From Pseudomonadota bacterium (lineage in GTDB: Bacteria > Pseudomonadota > Alphaproteobacteria > Micropepsales > Micropepsaceae): DNA of 64,000 nt. Location: NCBI GenBank assembly GCA_016201105.1, contig JACQDN010000030.1, forward strand, positions 169,014 to 233,013, given 5' to 3'. The notes under the pieces are model-generated. The model saw nothing but the letters and a program-made list of their open reading frames with translations, was not told the origin of the DNA and did not search any database. Positions 34,781 through 43,252 of this stretch are shown piece after piece (within the stretch, counting starts at the first letter, position 1; each line of letters begins with the position of its first letter). The position numbers and the translations under genes are program-made.

Positions 34781-34928
34781 CGTCATGGCCGAGCGGCCGG
34801 ACCCCGGACTTGATCCGGGGGAAGGCGTCTCGGCCATCCATGATCACCATTCCGCATGGGTGTTCATGGATGGCCGGCACACGCTGCCCCCGGAATAAAT
34901 CCGGGGTCCGCGCTGGCCGGCCATGACG
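34781..34928. repeat. Family-4 inverted repeat (CGTCATGGCCG type)
   Basis: CGTCATGGCCGAGCGGCCGGACCCCGGACTTGATCCGGGGG pairs with CCCCCGGAATAAATCCGGGGTCCGCGCTGGCCGGCCATGACG. Inner TCGGCCATCCATGATC and ATGGATGGCCGG arms also pair. The 148-bp unit is almost fully palindromic and is related to the element at 60142. Confidence 0.88.
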
Positions 34929-34966
34929 ATTGGTGAAATCAAGAGTCTGATACGAGGGGAGATTTC

Positions 34967-36406
34967 ATGACATCGCGTTCACATCGCTTGGCTCTCGGCG
35001 CGACCGCGCTTGCCACCGTTTTTTTGCTGAGCGCAGCGCCGATGCCGGCCGTCAACAATCTCTCGGGGCCGGTACCACCGGCGGAGAACCAAAAACTCGC
35101 GCACGACATCATGCGCGACATCGTGGCGATCCATTCGGTGCATGACGTCGGCACCAAGCAAGTCGCCGATACGATGGTGAAATATCTGAAGGCCGGCGGC
35201 TTTACCGACGCCGATATTCACGAAATCGGCGATCCCAAATATCCCCATCAGATGAATGTGGTGGTGCGGCTGAAGGGAAAGGGCAAAGCCAAACCCATTC
35301 TCTACATCTGTCATATGGATGTGGTGGAAGCCAAAGCCTCGGACTGGTCGAAGCCGCCCTTCACGCTGACCGAAGAAGGCGATTACTTCTACGGCCGCGG
35401 CACTTCCGACATGAAAGACCAGGATGCGGCCGCTGCCGCCAGCCTCATCCGCCTGAAGAAGGAAGGCACCGTCCCCGATCGCGACATCATCATCGCCTTC
35501 ACCGCCGACGAAGAGGTGGGCCTGGAACAGGACGGTCCTGCCTGGTTGCTCAAGGCGCATCGCGATCTCGTCGATGCGAGCCTCGTCATCAATCCCGATG
35601 GCGACTCAGGGGAGATCGTCAACGGCAAGCGGATGGATTTCGACATCGAAACCAGCCAGAAAACCTATGTCACCTTCACCTTTGAAGTGAGAAACAAGGG
35701 CGGCCATTCTTCGGAGCCGCGCCCCGACAATGCGATCACTCAGCTGGCGGAAGGGCTGGTAAAGCTTTCACACTATAAGTTTCCCTTTACGCTGAACCCC
35801 ACCACCAGACTCTATTTCCAGAAGATGTCGCAGTTCGAAACCGGACAGCGCAGGAAAGATATGCTGGCGGTGGCACGGGCAAAGCCCGATCTGGCGGCCG
35901 CCGCGCGCCTCGCTGAGGACGTGCCGCTCAACGCCATTCTGCATTCGACGTGTACTGCGACGATGCTCTCCGGCGGCCATCAGGAAAACGCGCTGGCACA
36001 GCTTGCGACCGCGACCGTGCAATGCCGGATCATGCCCAACGAGACACCGGATCAAACGCGCGCAACGCTCGCGAAAATCGTCGGGCCCGGCATTGCGGTG
36101 AAGCCGGTGGCGTTTGTGGTCAGCGCACCGGAATCGCCGCCGGCGCCGGCATTGTTCGCGTCGGTGGAAAAGGTCGCCCATTCGATGTGGCCGGGCGTGC
36201 CGGTGATCCCGACCATGGCGGCGGGCGCGAGCGATTCCATCTTCACGCGCAACGCAGGAATTCCCAGCTACGGCATCTCGGGCGCCTGGATCGACATCCA
36301 CGACATCCGCGCCCACGGCCGCGACGAGCGGCGCGAAAAAGGCGCGTTCTATCAAAGCGTGGAATTCGATTATCGGCTGATGAAGGAATTGAGTGCGGTG
36401 AAGTAA
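34967..36406 (+). CDS. Secreted M20 family metallopeptidase
   Basis: This 479-residue protein has a signal peptide (MTSRSHRLALGATALATVFLLSAAPM). The di-zinc site is built by ICHMDVVEA, GRGTSDMKDQDAAAAASL and FTADEEVGLEQDGPAW (catalytic Glu plus ligand), with a distal His-bearing end. The dimerisation domain begins near FEVRNKGGHSSEPRPDNA. It is a periplasmic dipeptidase or carboxypeptidase of M20 type. With the two peptidase genes upstream it makes a peptide-hydrolysis neighbourhood. Confidence 0.9.
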   Translation: MTSRSHRLALGATALATVFLLSAAPMPAVNNLSGPVPPAENQKLAHDIMRDIVAIHSVHDVGTKQVADTMVKYLKAGGFTDADIHEIGDPKYPHQMNVVVRLKGKGKAKPILYICHMDVVEAKASDWSKPPFTLTEEGDYFYGRGTSDMKDQDAAAAASLIRLKKEGTVPDRDIIIAFTADEEVGLEQDGPAWLLKAHRDLVDASLVINPDGDSGEIVNGKRMDFDIETSQKTYVTFTFEVRNKGGHSSEPRPDNAITQLAEGLVKLSHYKFPFTLNPTTRLYFQKMSQFETGQRRKDMLAVARAKPDLAAAARLAEDVPLNAILHSTCTATMLSGGHQENALAQLATATVQCRIMPNETPDQTRATLAKIVGPGIAVKPVAFVVSAPESPPAPALFASVEKVAHSMWPGVPVIPTMAAGASDSIFTRNAGIPSYGISGAWIDIHDIRAHGRDERREKGAFYQSVEFDYRLMKELSAVK

Positions 36407-36407
36407 A

Positions 36408-36524
36408 GCGAATAGCGAATAGGGGGACGGAGCGGCGAGAAAGCCGGTAGGCAAATCTGGGGCAGTTTCAATCGGATAGGAGCTATTCCCCGCCCTTTTT
36501 CCCACCTCGCTATTCGCTATTCGC
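36408..36524. repeat. Long-range inverted repeat (GCGAATAGCGAATAG) between M20 gene and tRNA-Arg
   Basis: GCGAATAGCGAATAG at 36408-36422 is complemented by CTATTCGCTATTCGC at 36510-36524, with nested GAATAGGGG/CCCCGAATAG-like segments between. The AT-rich heptamer GCGAATA is tandemly repeated in both arms. It may terminate the peptidase transcript; otherwise it is a repeat of unknown type. Confidence 0.55.
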
Positions 36525-36579
36525 CATTCGCTTCTCGACATTTGCCGGGCCCCATTCGCAGCGCTATAGAGACAGCCAC

Positions 36580-36656
36580 GCACCCGTAGCTCAGCTGGAT
36601 AGAGTGCTGCCCTCCGAAGGCAGAGGTCACAGGTTCGAATCCTGTCGGGTGCGCCA
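36580..36656 (+). tRNA. tRNA-Arg (anticodon CCG)
   Basis: GCACCCG pairs with CGGGTGC at the acceptor end, and CCA is encoded. The anticodon arm CTGCC-CTCCGAA-GGCAG gives CCG, reading the arginine codon CGG. The T arm is CACAGGTTCGAATCCTGTC. Genes of accessory character begin right after it. Confidence 0.95.
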
Positions 36657-36716
36657 TTGATCAGCTTGGTGCGATACTACAATTAGCTTTTCATCAACCG
36701 GATTTGAGCGATCTCA

Positions 36717-37676
36717 ATGGGCGAGTTTGACGACGTCGCAGGATCGTTTCGCTTCAATCAAGCCGACGCGGATGCTGACATTCGTTCAGCTGCGTTTGCT
36801 GCCGTCAGACAACTCACCCAGCTTCATGGAAATTTGACCGCGCAGCATTTGTCAGGCGGATTCCAGTTTAGAGGCAGGCGAATACCGCTGATCAATCCGC
36901 AGAGGGGTATCTTCAAACCGCAACAAATGCAGCAACTACTTTCGATAAAAACGGTTTACCCAAGACCCGGTCGAAAAGTCTGGTACGACGATCAACGCGA
37001 AGTTCATCAACAAATATACAACGGCGATGAAACAGTCGACTACGCGTTCATGGGTTCAGACCCCAACGCAGCTGACAATCGCTGGTTACGCGACGCTTTC
37101 AATTCTCGCACACCAATAATCTATTTCCTTGGCACCGCCCCGGGCCTGTATCAGGCGGTAATGCCTGCGTTCTTAGTCGGGTTCGATGCAAAATCGTTAA
37201 AAGCAAGGGTTGCGTTTGCTCCTTCAGAATTTGCAACTGCTGAACCGCAGACCGCCGGAGAACGGCGCTACGCATTGAGAATGGTCAAGCAACGGCTTCA
37301 CCAAGCTTCCTTTCGTGAAATGGTCATCTCCGCATATGGAGGCAAATGCGCAATTTCTGGATTGCCCGAACCCCTGCTGCTCGATGCAGCTCACATTGTC
37401 GGAGATATCGACGAACAATATGGACAACCAACCATTGGCAACGGCATTCCGCTGTCAAAAATTCATCACGCCGCGTTTGACGCGCAACTCATAGGCATTG
37501 ATTCGGACTTCAAAATTCATGTGTCGAAGAAGCTTCTAGATCTAAGAGATGGCCCGACCCTCGATGCGCTCCTCAATTTCCACGGTCGAACGTTGCTGCC
37601 TCCTCGCCGAGAGAAAGATAGACCTGACCGTGATCGTCTTGCGTTACGGTTTGAGAAATTCAAATCGGCGGCATAG
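36717..37676 (+). CDS. HNH endonuclease domain protein
   Basis: This 319-residue protein has an N-terminal domain (residues 1-190, with RPGRKVWYDDQREVHQQIYNGDETVDYAFM) that recalls the targeting part of modification-dependent restriction HNH enzymes. The C-terminal HNH block reads CAISGLPEPLLLDAAHIVG, NGIPLSKIHHAAFDAQLIG. Paired His, Asn and His are in the expected order. It probably cuts DNA; specificity is unknown and no methylase is adjacent. GC content looks lower than in neighbouring core genes. It is the first gene after tRNA-Arg. Confidence 0.8.
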   Translation: MGEFDDVAGSFRFNQADADADIRSAAFAAVRQLTQLHGNLTAQHLSGGFQFRGRRIPLINPQRGIFKPQQMQQLLSIKTVYPRPGRKVWYDDQREVHQQIYNGDETVDYAFMGSDPNAADNRWLRDAFNSRTPIIYFLGTAPGLYQAVMPAFLVGFDAKSLKARVAFAPSEFATAEPQTAGERRYALRMVKQRLHQASFREMVISAYGGKCAISGLPEPLLLDAAHIVGDIDEQYGQPTIGNGIPLSKIHHAAFDAQLIGIDSDFKIHVSKKLLDLRDGPTLDALLNFHGRTLLPPRREKDRPDRDRLALRFEKFKSAA

Positions 37677-37682
37677 CTCGGG

Positions 37683-38066
37683 ATGAAGCAGAGGACACGC
37701 TTGGCTGCTCTCGTACTGTTGGGATGCGCTGTCGTTGTGGGCGTCGTTCGGATGACGTTGCGTCCGCATCATCCCGAAGCCGTGGTCTCCCGGCCCGGAA
37801 TAGTTGCGGCCCAGGATGCCGCCGCTCACATCGGCCAAGCGATCACCGTCGAAGGGATCGTCAGCGAAGTCCACGTCGGCGATCGCGTCACGTTCATCGA
37901 TCTTGGCGGGCGTTATCCCAATGAGGAATTCACCGGCGTCATCTTCTCGGACGATTACAGAACCTTTCCGGACGTGACGAAATTGCAACGGCAGGGGCGA
38001 CGCCTTATATATTCGCCGATTGTTGCAAACATCACGACAGCTTCCGCGGGGGGCGGCATACGGTAA
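37683..38066 (+). pseudogene. Truncated copy of an OB-fold (tRNA_anti-like) secreted protein
   Basis: It starts MKQRTRLAALVLLGCAVVVG (membrane anchor or signal) and follows the intact paralogue at 49963 closely through AAQDAAAHIGQAITVEGIVSEVHV to DVTKLQ. There it switches to RQGRRLIYSPIVANITTASA, which is translated from a family-3 element. The C-terminal strand IDISGTIRLYGARPEIVLKSA of the paralogue is therefore missing, so the fold is probably broken. It starts six bases after the HNH gene stop. Confidence 0.8.
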
Positions 38067-38082
38067 TATGCAAGGCGTCGCC
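37996..38082. mobile_element. Family-3 MITE-like element, copy 1
   Basis: The unit begins GGCGACGCCTTATATATT and ends AATATGCAAGGCGTCGCC. The two ends are imperfect terminal inverted repeats (GGCGACGCCTT shared). The interior ATTCGCCGATTGTTGCAA is the same as in the copies at 40767 and 48048. No coding capacity. It interrupts the OB-fold gene at 37683. Confidence 0.8.
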
Positions 38083-38187
38083 GAATTAGACGCGGCGTGC
38101 AATACCGGCGCGGCTGCGGGGGCGTTCCCTCGCGAAAGGGCATCCCGCAGCTCTCGGCGAGCCGTCGCAGCAGATCGGTGGCGTCTG

Positions 38188-38859
38188 TCATTTCCGATAT
38201 CGCAAAGTTTGCGCCGTGTGCACTGCTGGCGTTGCCGGTCCGCTAAGCACTGTCATGACGAGGACGGTCCAGAACCTCTGTTTTTGCGCGGCCGAAGGTT
38301 CGTCTTCGAGGCCGGCGCTCCGGCGAAAAGCCGCCCCAAACAGAGGGTCGAACGCCAGCACCTGGTGCATCATACCGACGACGAAGCGGGTTTCCTTGAG
38401 TGACGGCGCGCCCGAGCCGGAACGCTCGAACGCTTCCGTGCGAAGCGCATGCAGGGCGTCGACAACAGGATCCAGCAGTCCCGAGCCTCGGTCGCGCCAG
38501 CCGGCCAAATGCAGTCGGAGCGCCAAGCTTGCATAGGCCCCGTCTTCATAGATATTGGCGATGGCAGAGACGAGATTTTCAACGCGCACTCCCGTGTTCT
38601 GCCATTGGGCTATGGCGCTTTTGATCTGCTCCCTCAGTTGACGTCCGCCATGGCGCAACAGCGCTTCAAGAAGTTTTTCCCGTGTGCCAAAATGGTGATT
38701 GACTGCTGCATCGGTCACACCGATCGACGCGGCGACCGATCGAACCGTGACAGCGGCCTCGCCGTCTTCGCGTAAGAGACACTCGGCGGCGGCCAAAATT
38801 CGTGCTTTGGCCTCTTCCTTTGAACGGCGAATTCGCGGCCGCTTTGTCACCGCGCTCAC
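38188..38859 (-). CDS. TetR/AcrR family transcriptional regulator
   Basis: I use the GTG at 38859, which overlaps the upstream gene's stop as GTGA (223 residues). The DNA-binding domain is RIRRSKEEAKARILAAAECLLREDGEAAVTVRSVAASIGVTDAAVNHHFGTREKLLEALL, followed by a helical ligand domain. It is translationally coupled to a SnoaL-like gene. Targets are likely that gene and perhaps the divergent epimerase gene, but no clear palindrome was identified. Confidence 0.88.
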   Translation of the reverse strand: MSAVTKRPRIRRSKEEAKARILAAAECLLREDGEAAVTVRSVAASIGVTDAAVNHHFGTREKLLEALLRHGGRQLREQIKSAIAQWQNTGVRVENLVSAIANIYEDGAYASLALRLHLAGWRDRGSGLLDPVVDALHALRTEAFERSGSGAPSLKETRFVVGMMHQVLAFDPLFGAAFRRSAGLEDEPSAAQKQRFWTVLVMTVLSGPATPAVHTAQTLRYRK

Positions 38860-39299
38860 GTGTAGCTCGCGTCGAGACCGGCGCCCCACTCGGCCATCCA
38901 GCGTGTGAACTTTTGAGCTTCGCCGACATCGTAGAGGTCTATTAGGCGCTCAATTGCGTCGCCCTTGTACGTGGCTATCTCCCACAGCCGTGATTCGAGT
39001 ACCGGGCTCTCACCTCGCCGAAACCGAATGGATCCATGAACTAGAACGCTGTCTCCCTCCTCCAAAAGGATAGGGCTTCCGCCGATGCTGCGTTCGCACA
39101 GTCGATCGAAGCGGTTGATCGAGCGCCTGAGCCCGGAGATCACGGAGTCGCGGCCTCTCAGCGAACAATGGAACGGCATATTGAGCACTTCGTAACGAAC
39201 GTCAGCGTGCAGATAGGGTTCGACGCGTGACCAGTCATCGTCCCTGAGCGCAGCCTCGAAGGCGGCGCGCTGGCTAACAAATTTCTCCAATAGAGACAT
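38856..39299 (-). CDS. SnoaL-like/NTF2-fold protein
   Basis: This 147-residue protein (MSLLEKFVSQRAAFEAALRD, VEPYLHADVRYEVLNMPF, SVLVHGSIRFRRGESPVL, DLYDVGEAQKFTRWMAEWG) has the cone-shaped NTF2/SnoaL fold. Members are often small isomerases, cyclases or ligand binders. No catalytic residue can be assigned. It overlaps the TetR gene by four bases and is divergent from the epimerase gene at 39588, leaving about 290 bp between them with no other gene seen. Confidence 0.7.
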   Translation of the reverse strand: MSLLEKFVSQRAAFEAALRDDDWSRVEPYLHADVRYEVLNMPFHCSLRGRDSVISGLRRSINRFDRLCERSIGGSPILLEEGDSVLVHGSIRFRRGESPVLESRLWEIATYKGDAIERLIDLYDVGEAQKFTRWMAEWGAGLDASYT

Positions 39300-39587
39300 C
39301 GGTCGACTCCGGGCTTAACAGCGAGCCTCTCGCCGTTACCTTGATTAGTCAAGGTAATAATAAGTCACTAGGGTCTGCACCCACATAGAACATTGGGACG
39401 AAGCGTGATTCACCGTGGTTGGTTTCGGCGGGCCGAGTGCTGTGAGAGCGAATTCCGCTTGCCGACGGATCGGTCGGCCGGCTTGTGACGACGATCGCTT
39501 AGCCGAGCCCCGCAATGGCGCGCGCATATTTTATGCGTGGCCTAATCCCGCCCGCCGCTGCTAGCCTGAGCGTGGAGTGTGGATTCC

Positions 39588-40571
39588 ATGACGATCCTTG
39601 TTACGGGAAGCGCTGGGCACCTCGGCGAAGCCTTGATGCGCAGCTTGCGCGCCACAGGTCAGGCTGCGCTGGGGATAGACCTCAAGCCGTCGCTATTCAC
39701 CGACAGCGTCGGGTCGATATGTGATCGAGGCTTCGTAGGGCGGAGCATGCATGGTGTAAGGGCCGTTCTTCACGCGGCGACCTTGCACAAGCCTCACATT
39801 GCAACCCACACGCAGCAGGACTTTCTGGACACCAACGTTACCGGGACGCTCGTTCTTCTTGAGGCGGCTTTGGCCGCGGGCGTCCGAGCGTTTGTCTTCA
39901 CAAGCACAACAAGTGCATTTGGATCGGCATTAACACCTTCCCCAGGCGAACCTGCTGCCTGGGTGACCGAAGACGTTGTGCCGATACCAAAGAATATCTA
40001 TGGCGTGAGCAAACTTGCCGGTGAAGACTTGTGTGAGCTCGCCTTTCGCACGAGGCGTCTGCCAGTGATTATTCTGCGAACGTCACGTTTTTTCCCGGAA
40101 GCCGACGACGACGCAAAGATCAGGGCGAAGTATGAAGTGGCAAACGTTCAGGCGAATGAACTGCTTTATCGGCGGGTGGATCTCGAGGACGTGGTTAGCG
40201 CGCATTTCCTTGCGGTTGGAAAGGCGGAAGAAATTGGCTTCGGGCGCTATATTATTTCCGCGTCGACGCCGTTTGCACCATCTGATTTGGCTGAACTTCG
40301 CCGAAACGCCCCTGCGGTCGTCTATCGGATGTATCCAGATTGCGAGGCTTTGTTTACGGCACGGAGTTGGGCCATTTTCCCAAACCTCGACAGGGTCTAC
40401 GTGAATGACTTGGCCAGAGCGAAACTAGACTGGAAGCCGAAATACGACTTCGCTCACATGCTTGCGTGCCTTCGAACAAGCACGGACTTTCGGAGCCAGC
40501 TTGCGCGCGACGTCGGCGCCAAGGGGTATCACTCTATAACGTTCGAGAACGAGCCCTATCCGATCGCTTGA
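39588..40571 (+). CDS. NAD-dependent epimerase/dehydratase (extended SDR)
   Basis: This 327-residue protein starts MTILVTGSAGHLGEALMRSL (GxxGxxG NAD site). It has VLHAATLHKPH, FTSTTSAFG and the active-site YGVSKLAGEDL (YxxxK), then the sugar-nucleotide-epimerase-like C-terminal domain. The ATG at 39588 is used; a GTG nine bases earlier is the track start. The substrate is probably a nucleotide sugar or a small aldehyde/ketone. No glycan genes are nearby. Confidence 0.85.
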   Translation: MTILVTGSAGHLGEALMRSLRATGQAALGIDLKPSLFTDSVGSICDRGFVGRSMHGVRAVLHAATLHKPHIATHTQQDFLDTNVTGTLVLLEAALAAGVRAFVFTSTTSAFGSALTPSPGEPAAWVTEDVVPIPKNIYGVSKLAGEDLCELAFRTRRLPVIILRTSRFFPEADDDAKIRAKYEVANVQANELLYRRVDLEDVVSAHFLAVGKAEEIGFGRYIISASTPFAPSDLAELRRNAPAVVYRMYPDCEALFTARSWAIFPNLDRVYVNDLARAKLDWKPKYDFAHMLACLRTSTDFRSQLARDVGAKGYHSITFENEPYPIA

Positions 40572-40766
40572 TGGCCTCAGGTTATTCGCCACTGACGTAC
40601 CGGGGCAAGTTTGAGGCCTTGATTCGTCGCGCTATGACCAAGATCCAGTTCGCAGTTTCCTCCTGTCGGGTGCGCCACTCCCGCGTAAAATTTCCGGTGC
40701 GACCTGCCGGGCGTTGCGCTTCTAGTTTCCTCACCCCATGAGACATGACCCCACAAGCACGGCAGG

Positions 40767-40832
40767 GGCAACGCCTTATATATTCGCCGATTGTTGCAAT
40801 CGTCACAGCTGCTTTGAGCCACAGGGGCGGCA
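40767..40832. mobile_element. Family-3 MITE-like element, copy 2 (right end lost)
   Basis: GGCAACGCCTTATATATTCGCCGATTGTTGCAA is almost identical to copies 1 and 3 through the left half. After GGGGCGGCAC it diverges, and the right terminal repeat (GCAAGGCGTCGCC) is absent. It lies downstream of the epimerase gene with no gene interrupted visibly. Confidence 0.75.
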
Positions 40833-40840
40833 CGCGCCGT

Positions 40841-41107
40841 CTAAGAAGCACCGGCAGTTGGCGCGCCGCTGCGTAGCCTCGACGACTCCGAGGAAGCCTG
40901 CGTCTGTTCCAGCAGTGCGTCCGCGCCGAGGCGATGCTTCATCGCTGCCAACTCGGTCTCGAGGCGATGGATCCGTCGCGCGTGATCCTCGAGGGGATCG
41001 TAATTCATCGCATCGTCGAGCGCCCTGAGACGCTCGAACCACTCTCGCCATTTCCCGCCGTTGGTTTTTCCGGAGTTTCCATTCATTGCGCTTTTGGTCA
41101 CAGTCAT
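40841..41107 (-). CDS. Small helical protein of unknown function
   Basis: This 88-residue product starts MTVTKSAMNGNSGKTNGGKW. The middle, EWFERLRALDDAMNYDPLEDHARRIHRLETELAAMKHRLG, is a strongly predicted helix with heptad-like spacing. The C-terminus is Ser/Ala/Gly-rich. Its ATG overlaps the azoreductase stop (ATGA), which supports it being translated as the last gene of that operon. No family recognised. Confidence 0.6.
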   Translation of the reverse strand: MTVTKSAMNGNSGKTNGGKWREWFERLRALDDAMNYDPLEDHARRIHRLETELAAMKHRLGADALLEQTQASSESSRLRSGAPTAGAS

Positions 41108-41730
41108 GACACGACTCCAACATGGGAAGCGGCGGCGATGGCGGCTTTGTGGCTGCCGTCCGGGTCAGGATTGAGCAACGTGGGCTGAAAGCGAATTTCT
41201 TCGATGTCCGTTACGCCCGCCTGATTGAGCCAGGAGCGCAGATAGGTCGAGTGGTGATCGACACCATAAGCCGGGGACGGCGCGGTCGGCGAGTAGGCCC
41301 CGCTGGTCAACGCGATAATTGCCTTCTTGTTTTTCAGGAGGCCGAAATACCCGGTCGATGGCTCCAGGCCAAACAACAGACCCGGCTGGTGGATGAGATC
41401 GATATAGTGCTTGAGCCGATAGGGTATGCCGCCATTCCACATTGGTACGGCGAAGAGGTAAATATCGGCGGCAATGAATCGATTGGCGATCGCCGTGATC
41501 TCACTCCACGCCGTCCTCTGGCGTCTGTCGTGACGCCGGCCGGTGACAACCGACATTTTGGCATCCACCTTATCGCCGTCAAAAACCGGCAGTTTTTCGC
41601 GCCAGACATCGAGGATATCGACCGATAAGTTCGGCGCCCGCGCCTTCAGCGCCGCGAGACAAGCATCGGCGAGGGCGACCGACTTGGAGTCCGGACGCGG
41701 CGAGGCCTTGATATAGAGAAGCTTGATCAT
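41104..41730 (-). CDS. FMN-dependent NADH-azoreductase-like flavoprotein
   Basis: From the ATG at 41730 (MIKLLYIKASPRPDSKSVAL) this is a 208-residue flavodoxin-fold enzyme. The FMN phosphate loop is ASPRPDSKS, and PMWNGGIPYRLKHYIDLIHQPGLLF and KKAIIALTSGAYS are typical of AzoR/NQO-type reductases. It would reduce quinones, azo bonds or nitroaromatics using NAD(P)H. An optional upstream start gives the leader MFNLFKRSRK. It overlaps the SnoaL-like gene upstream and the small helical gene downstream (ATGA each time). Confidence 0.85.
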   Translation of the reverse strand: MIKLLYIKASPRPDSKSVALADACLAALKARAPNLSVDILDVWREKLPVFDGDKVDAKMSVVTGRRHDRRQRTAWSEITAIANRFIAADIYLFAVPMWNGGIPYRLKHYIDLIHQPGLLFGLEPSTGYFGLLKNKKAIIALTSGAYSPTAPSPAYGVDHHSTYLRSWLNQAGVTDIEEIRFQPTLLNPDPDGSHKAAIAAASHVGVVS

Positions 41731-42182
41731 TTTTCTGCTCCGCTTGAAGAGATTGAACATGCTTGCGGGTCGGTCATGCGGGGGGCGGGTGATGGGAGGA
41801 ACGCGGCCTGGACAAGCGCGGTGTCGGTGTACATGTTGAAGCGGGCGAGCCTGCCATCGCGCACACGCCACAGATGCGCAAAGTCTGCGTGCATTGACCT
41901 ACCGGTCGTCTTGACGGTGCCGGAGTACACACCGAACACCACGACCCGATCGCCCGCTTCGACGAAGTCGTGCGGGATTGCGGAAAAGCCGTCCCAGTCA
42001 CGCGCAAGCGGAACGAGCAGCTTGTCGACGACCTCCTGCGGCGTGCGCCACGTGCCGCTGTAATAGGGAAAGCCTCGCGCCTCGGTCCAGGCGAGTTCGG
42101 GATGGAGCACCGCGAGCACGCCGGCAACGTCGCCTCGCGCGATGCCGTCGTAGAAAAGCTTCACCGTTTCGAGAGACGTCAT
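41727..42182 (-). CDS. SnoaL-like/NTF2-fold protein (ketosteroid isomerase-like)
   Basis: This 151-residue protein starts MTSLETVKLFYDGIARGDVAGVLAVLHPELAWTE. It contains the SnoaL-like core (VVVFGVYSGTVKTTGRSMHADFAHLWRVRDGRLARFNMYTDTALV). The TGRSMHADFAHLW segment resembles polyketide-cyclase-like members. It is in an operon with azoreductase and shares strand with an SDR and a hydrolase upstream. It may bind or isomerise the product of those enzymes. The track start at 42347 is replaced by the ATG at 42182. Confidence 0.8.
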   Translation of the reverse strand: MTSLETVKLFYDGIARGDVAGVLAVLHPELAWTEARGFPYYSGTWRTPQEVVDKLLVPLARDWDGFSAIPHDFVEAGDRVVVFGVYSGTVKTTGRSMHADFAHLWRVRDGRLARFNMYTDTALVQAAFLPSPAPRMTDPQACSISSSGAEK

Positions 42183-42343
42183 TTTGGTTCTCCTAGGGTT
42201 GCCGAATTTGGACGGTCGACTTGGAAAAGCGCTCCACACGCGTTGGAAAAAAATTGCATTCGCTGCCAGGCAAGTCGCCGGGCTTACGCTGGATTGGCGG
42301 CTAACCGTCGCGTTGCGCCTCGACGCCGCTGGCTCCCTGAGCA

Positions 42344-43246
42344 TCAACCTTCGACGGTCGCGAGCGCGCCGAGCCCTAGCCCATCGACAACCTTGCGCTG
42401 CACGGGGGTGACGGCGGCGTTGATCGTATCCGCACCGTAGGCCCGGCCGACCACGACGCGGTCAGGGCGCCGGCCCTTGGGCGTGGCGACAAGTTTTGCG
42501 ACTGCTTCGGCGACATCGTGCGGATCGGGCGCGTTCTTCGCCGCGAACATCGCCGCGAAAGTCTCGAACATCTTGCCGGGGATCGCGCCTATCTCTCGAT
42601 AGGCCGCGCCGCGCTGGGCATCGGCGGGCTTCTGGACCGCCGCATACATGTTGGTGGGATACGCGCTTGGCTGAACCAGGACGACATCGACGCCAAGCTG
42701 CGACAGCTCATAGCGATAGCTGTCGGTAAGCGCCTCGACTGCGAACTTCGACGCGCCATAAAGGCCGAAGAAGGGAAACGTCACACGCCCCAGGATCGAA
42801 CCGATATTGATGACGAGGCCATCGCCCTTTCCGCGCAGCATCGGCAGCGTAGCGCGCAGCACGCGCTGAACGCCGAACACATTGACCTCGAACACATCGC
42901 GCACCTGTTCGGGTGTGAAGCCCTCCGACACGCCCGCCGAGGCGATGCCGGCGTTGTTGATGACGACGTCGAGCTTGCCGCCCGACTTGGCGTTAAGAGT
43001 CGCGATCGCAGCATCGACGCTGGCGTTGCTGGTGACGTCAAGCTCGATGGGCTCGATGCCCTTGGCGCGCAGCGCGTCGGCGACGGCGCGGTTGCGGCCT
43101 GCGATGTTGCGGGCGCCGGCGAATACCTTGTTTCCGGCGGCGGCGAGGGTTTCGGCTGTGTCGCGGCCGAAGCCGCTCGAAGCGCCGGTGATGAGGATGG
43201 TCTTGGTCATGGGCTTTTTCCCTCGGAAGAGGTTGAGAAGGTTCAT
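42344..43246 (-). CDS. SDR family oxidoreductase
   Basis: This classical SDR of 288 residues from MTKTILITGASSGFGRDTAE (ATG 43210) or 300 residues with the leader MNLLNLFRGKKP (ATG 43246). It has NNAG, INIGSILG and YGASKFAVEAL (YxxxK). VQPSAYPTNMYA is in the substrate-binding loop. The leader resembles that of the azoreductase gene (MFNLFKRSRK). It follows the hydrolase gene by six bases, so both are in one transcript. Confidence 0.85.
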   Translation of the reverse strand: MNLLNLFRGKKPMTKTILITGASSGFGRDTAETLAAAGNKVFAGARNIAGRNRAVADALRAKGIEPIELDVTSNASVDAAIATLNAKSGGKLDVVINNAGIASAGVSEGFTPEQVRDVFEVNVFGVQRVLRATLPMLRGKGDGLVINIGSILGRVTFPFFGLYGASKFAVEALTDSYRYELSQLGVDVVLVQPSAYPTNMYAAVQKPADAQRGAAYREIGAIPGKMFETFAAMFAAKNAPDPHDVAEAVAKLVATPKGRRPDRVVVGRAYGADTINAAVTPVQRKVVDGLGLGALATVEG

Positions 43247-43252
43247 TGCGGG

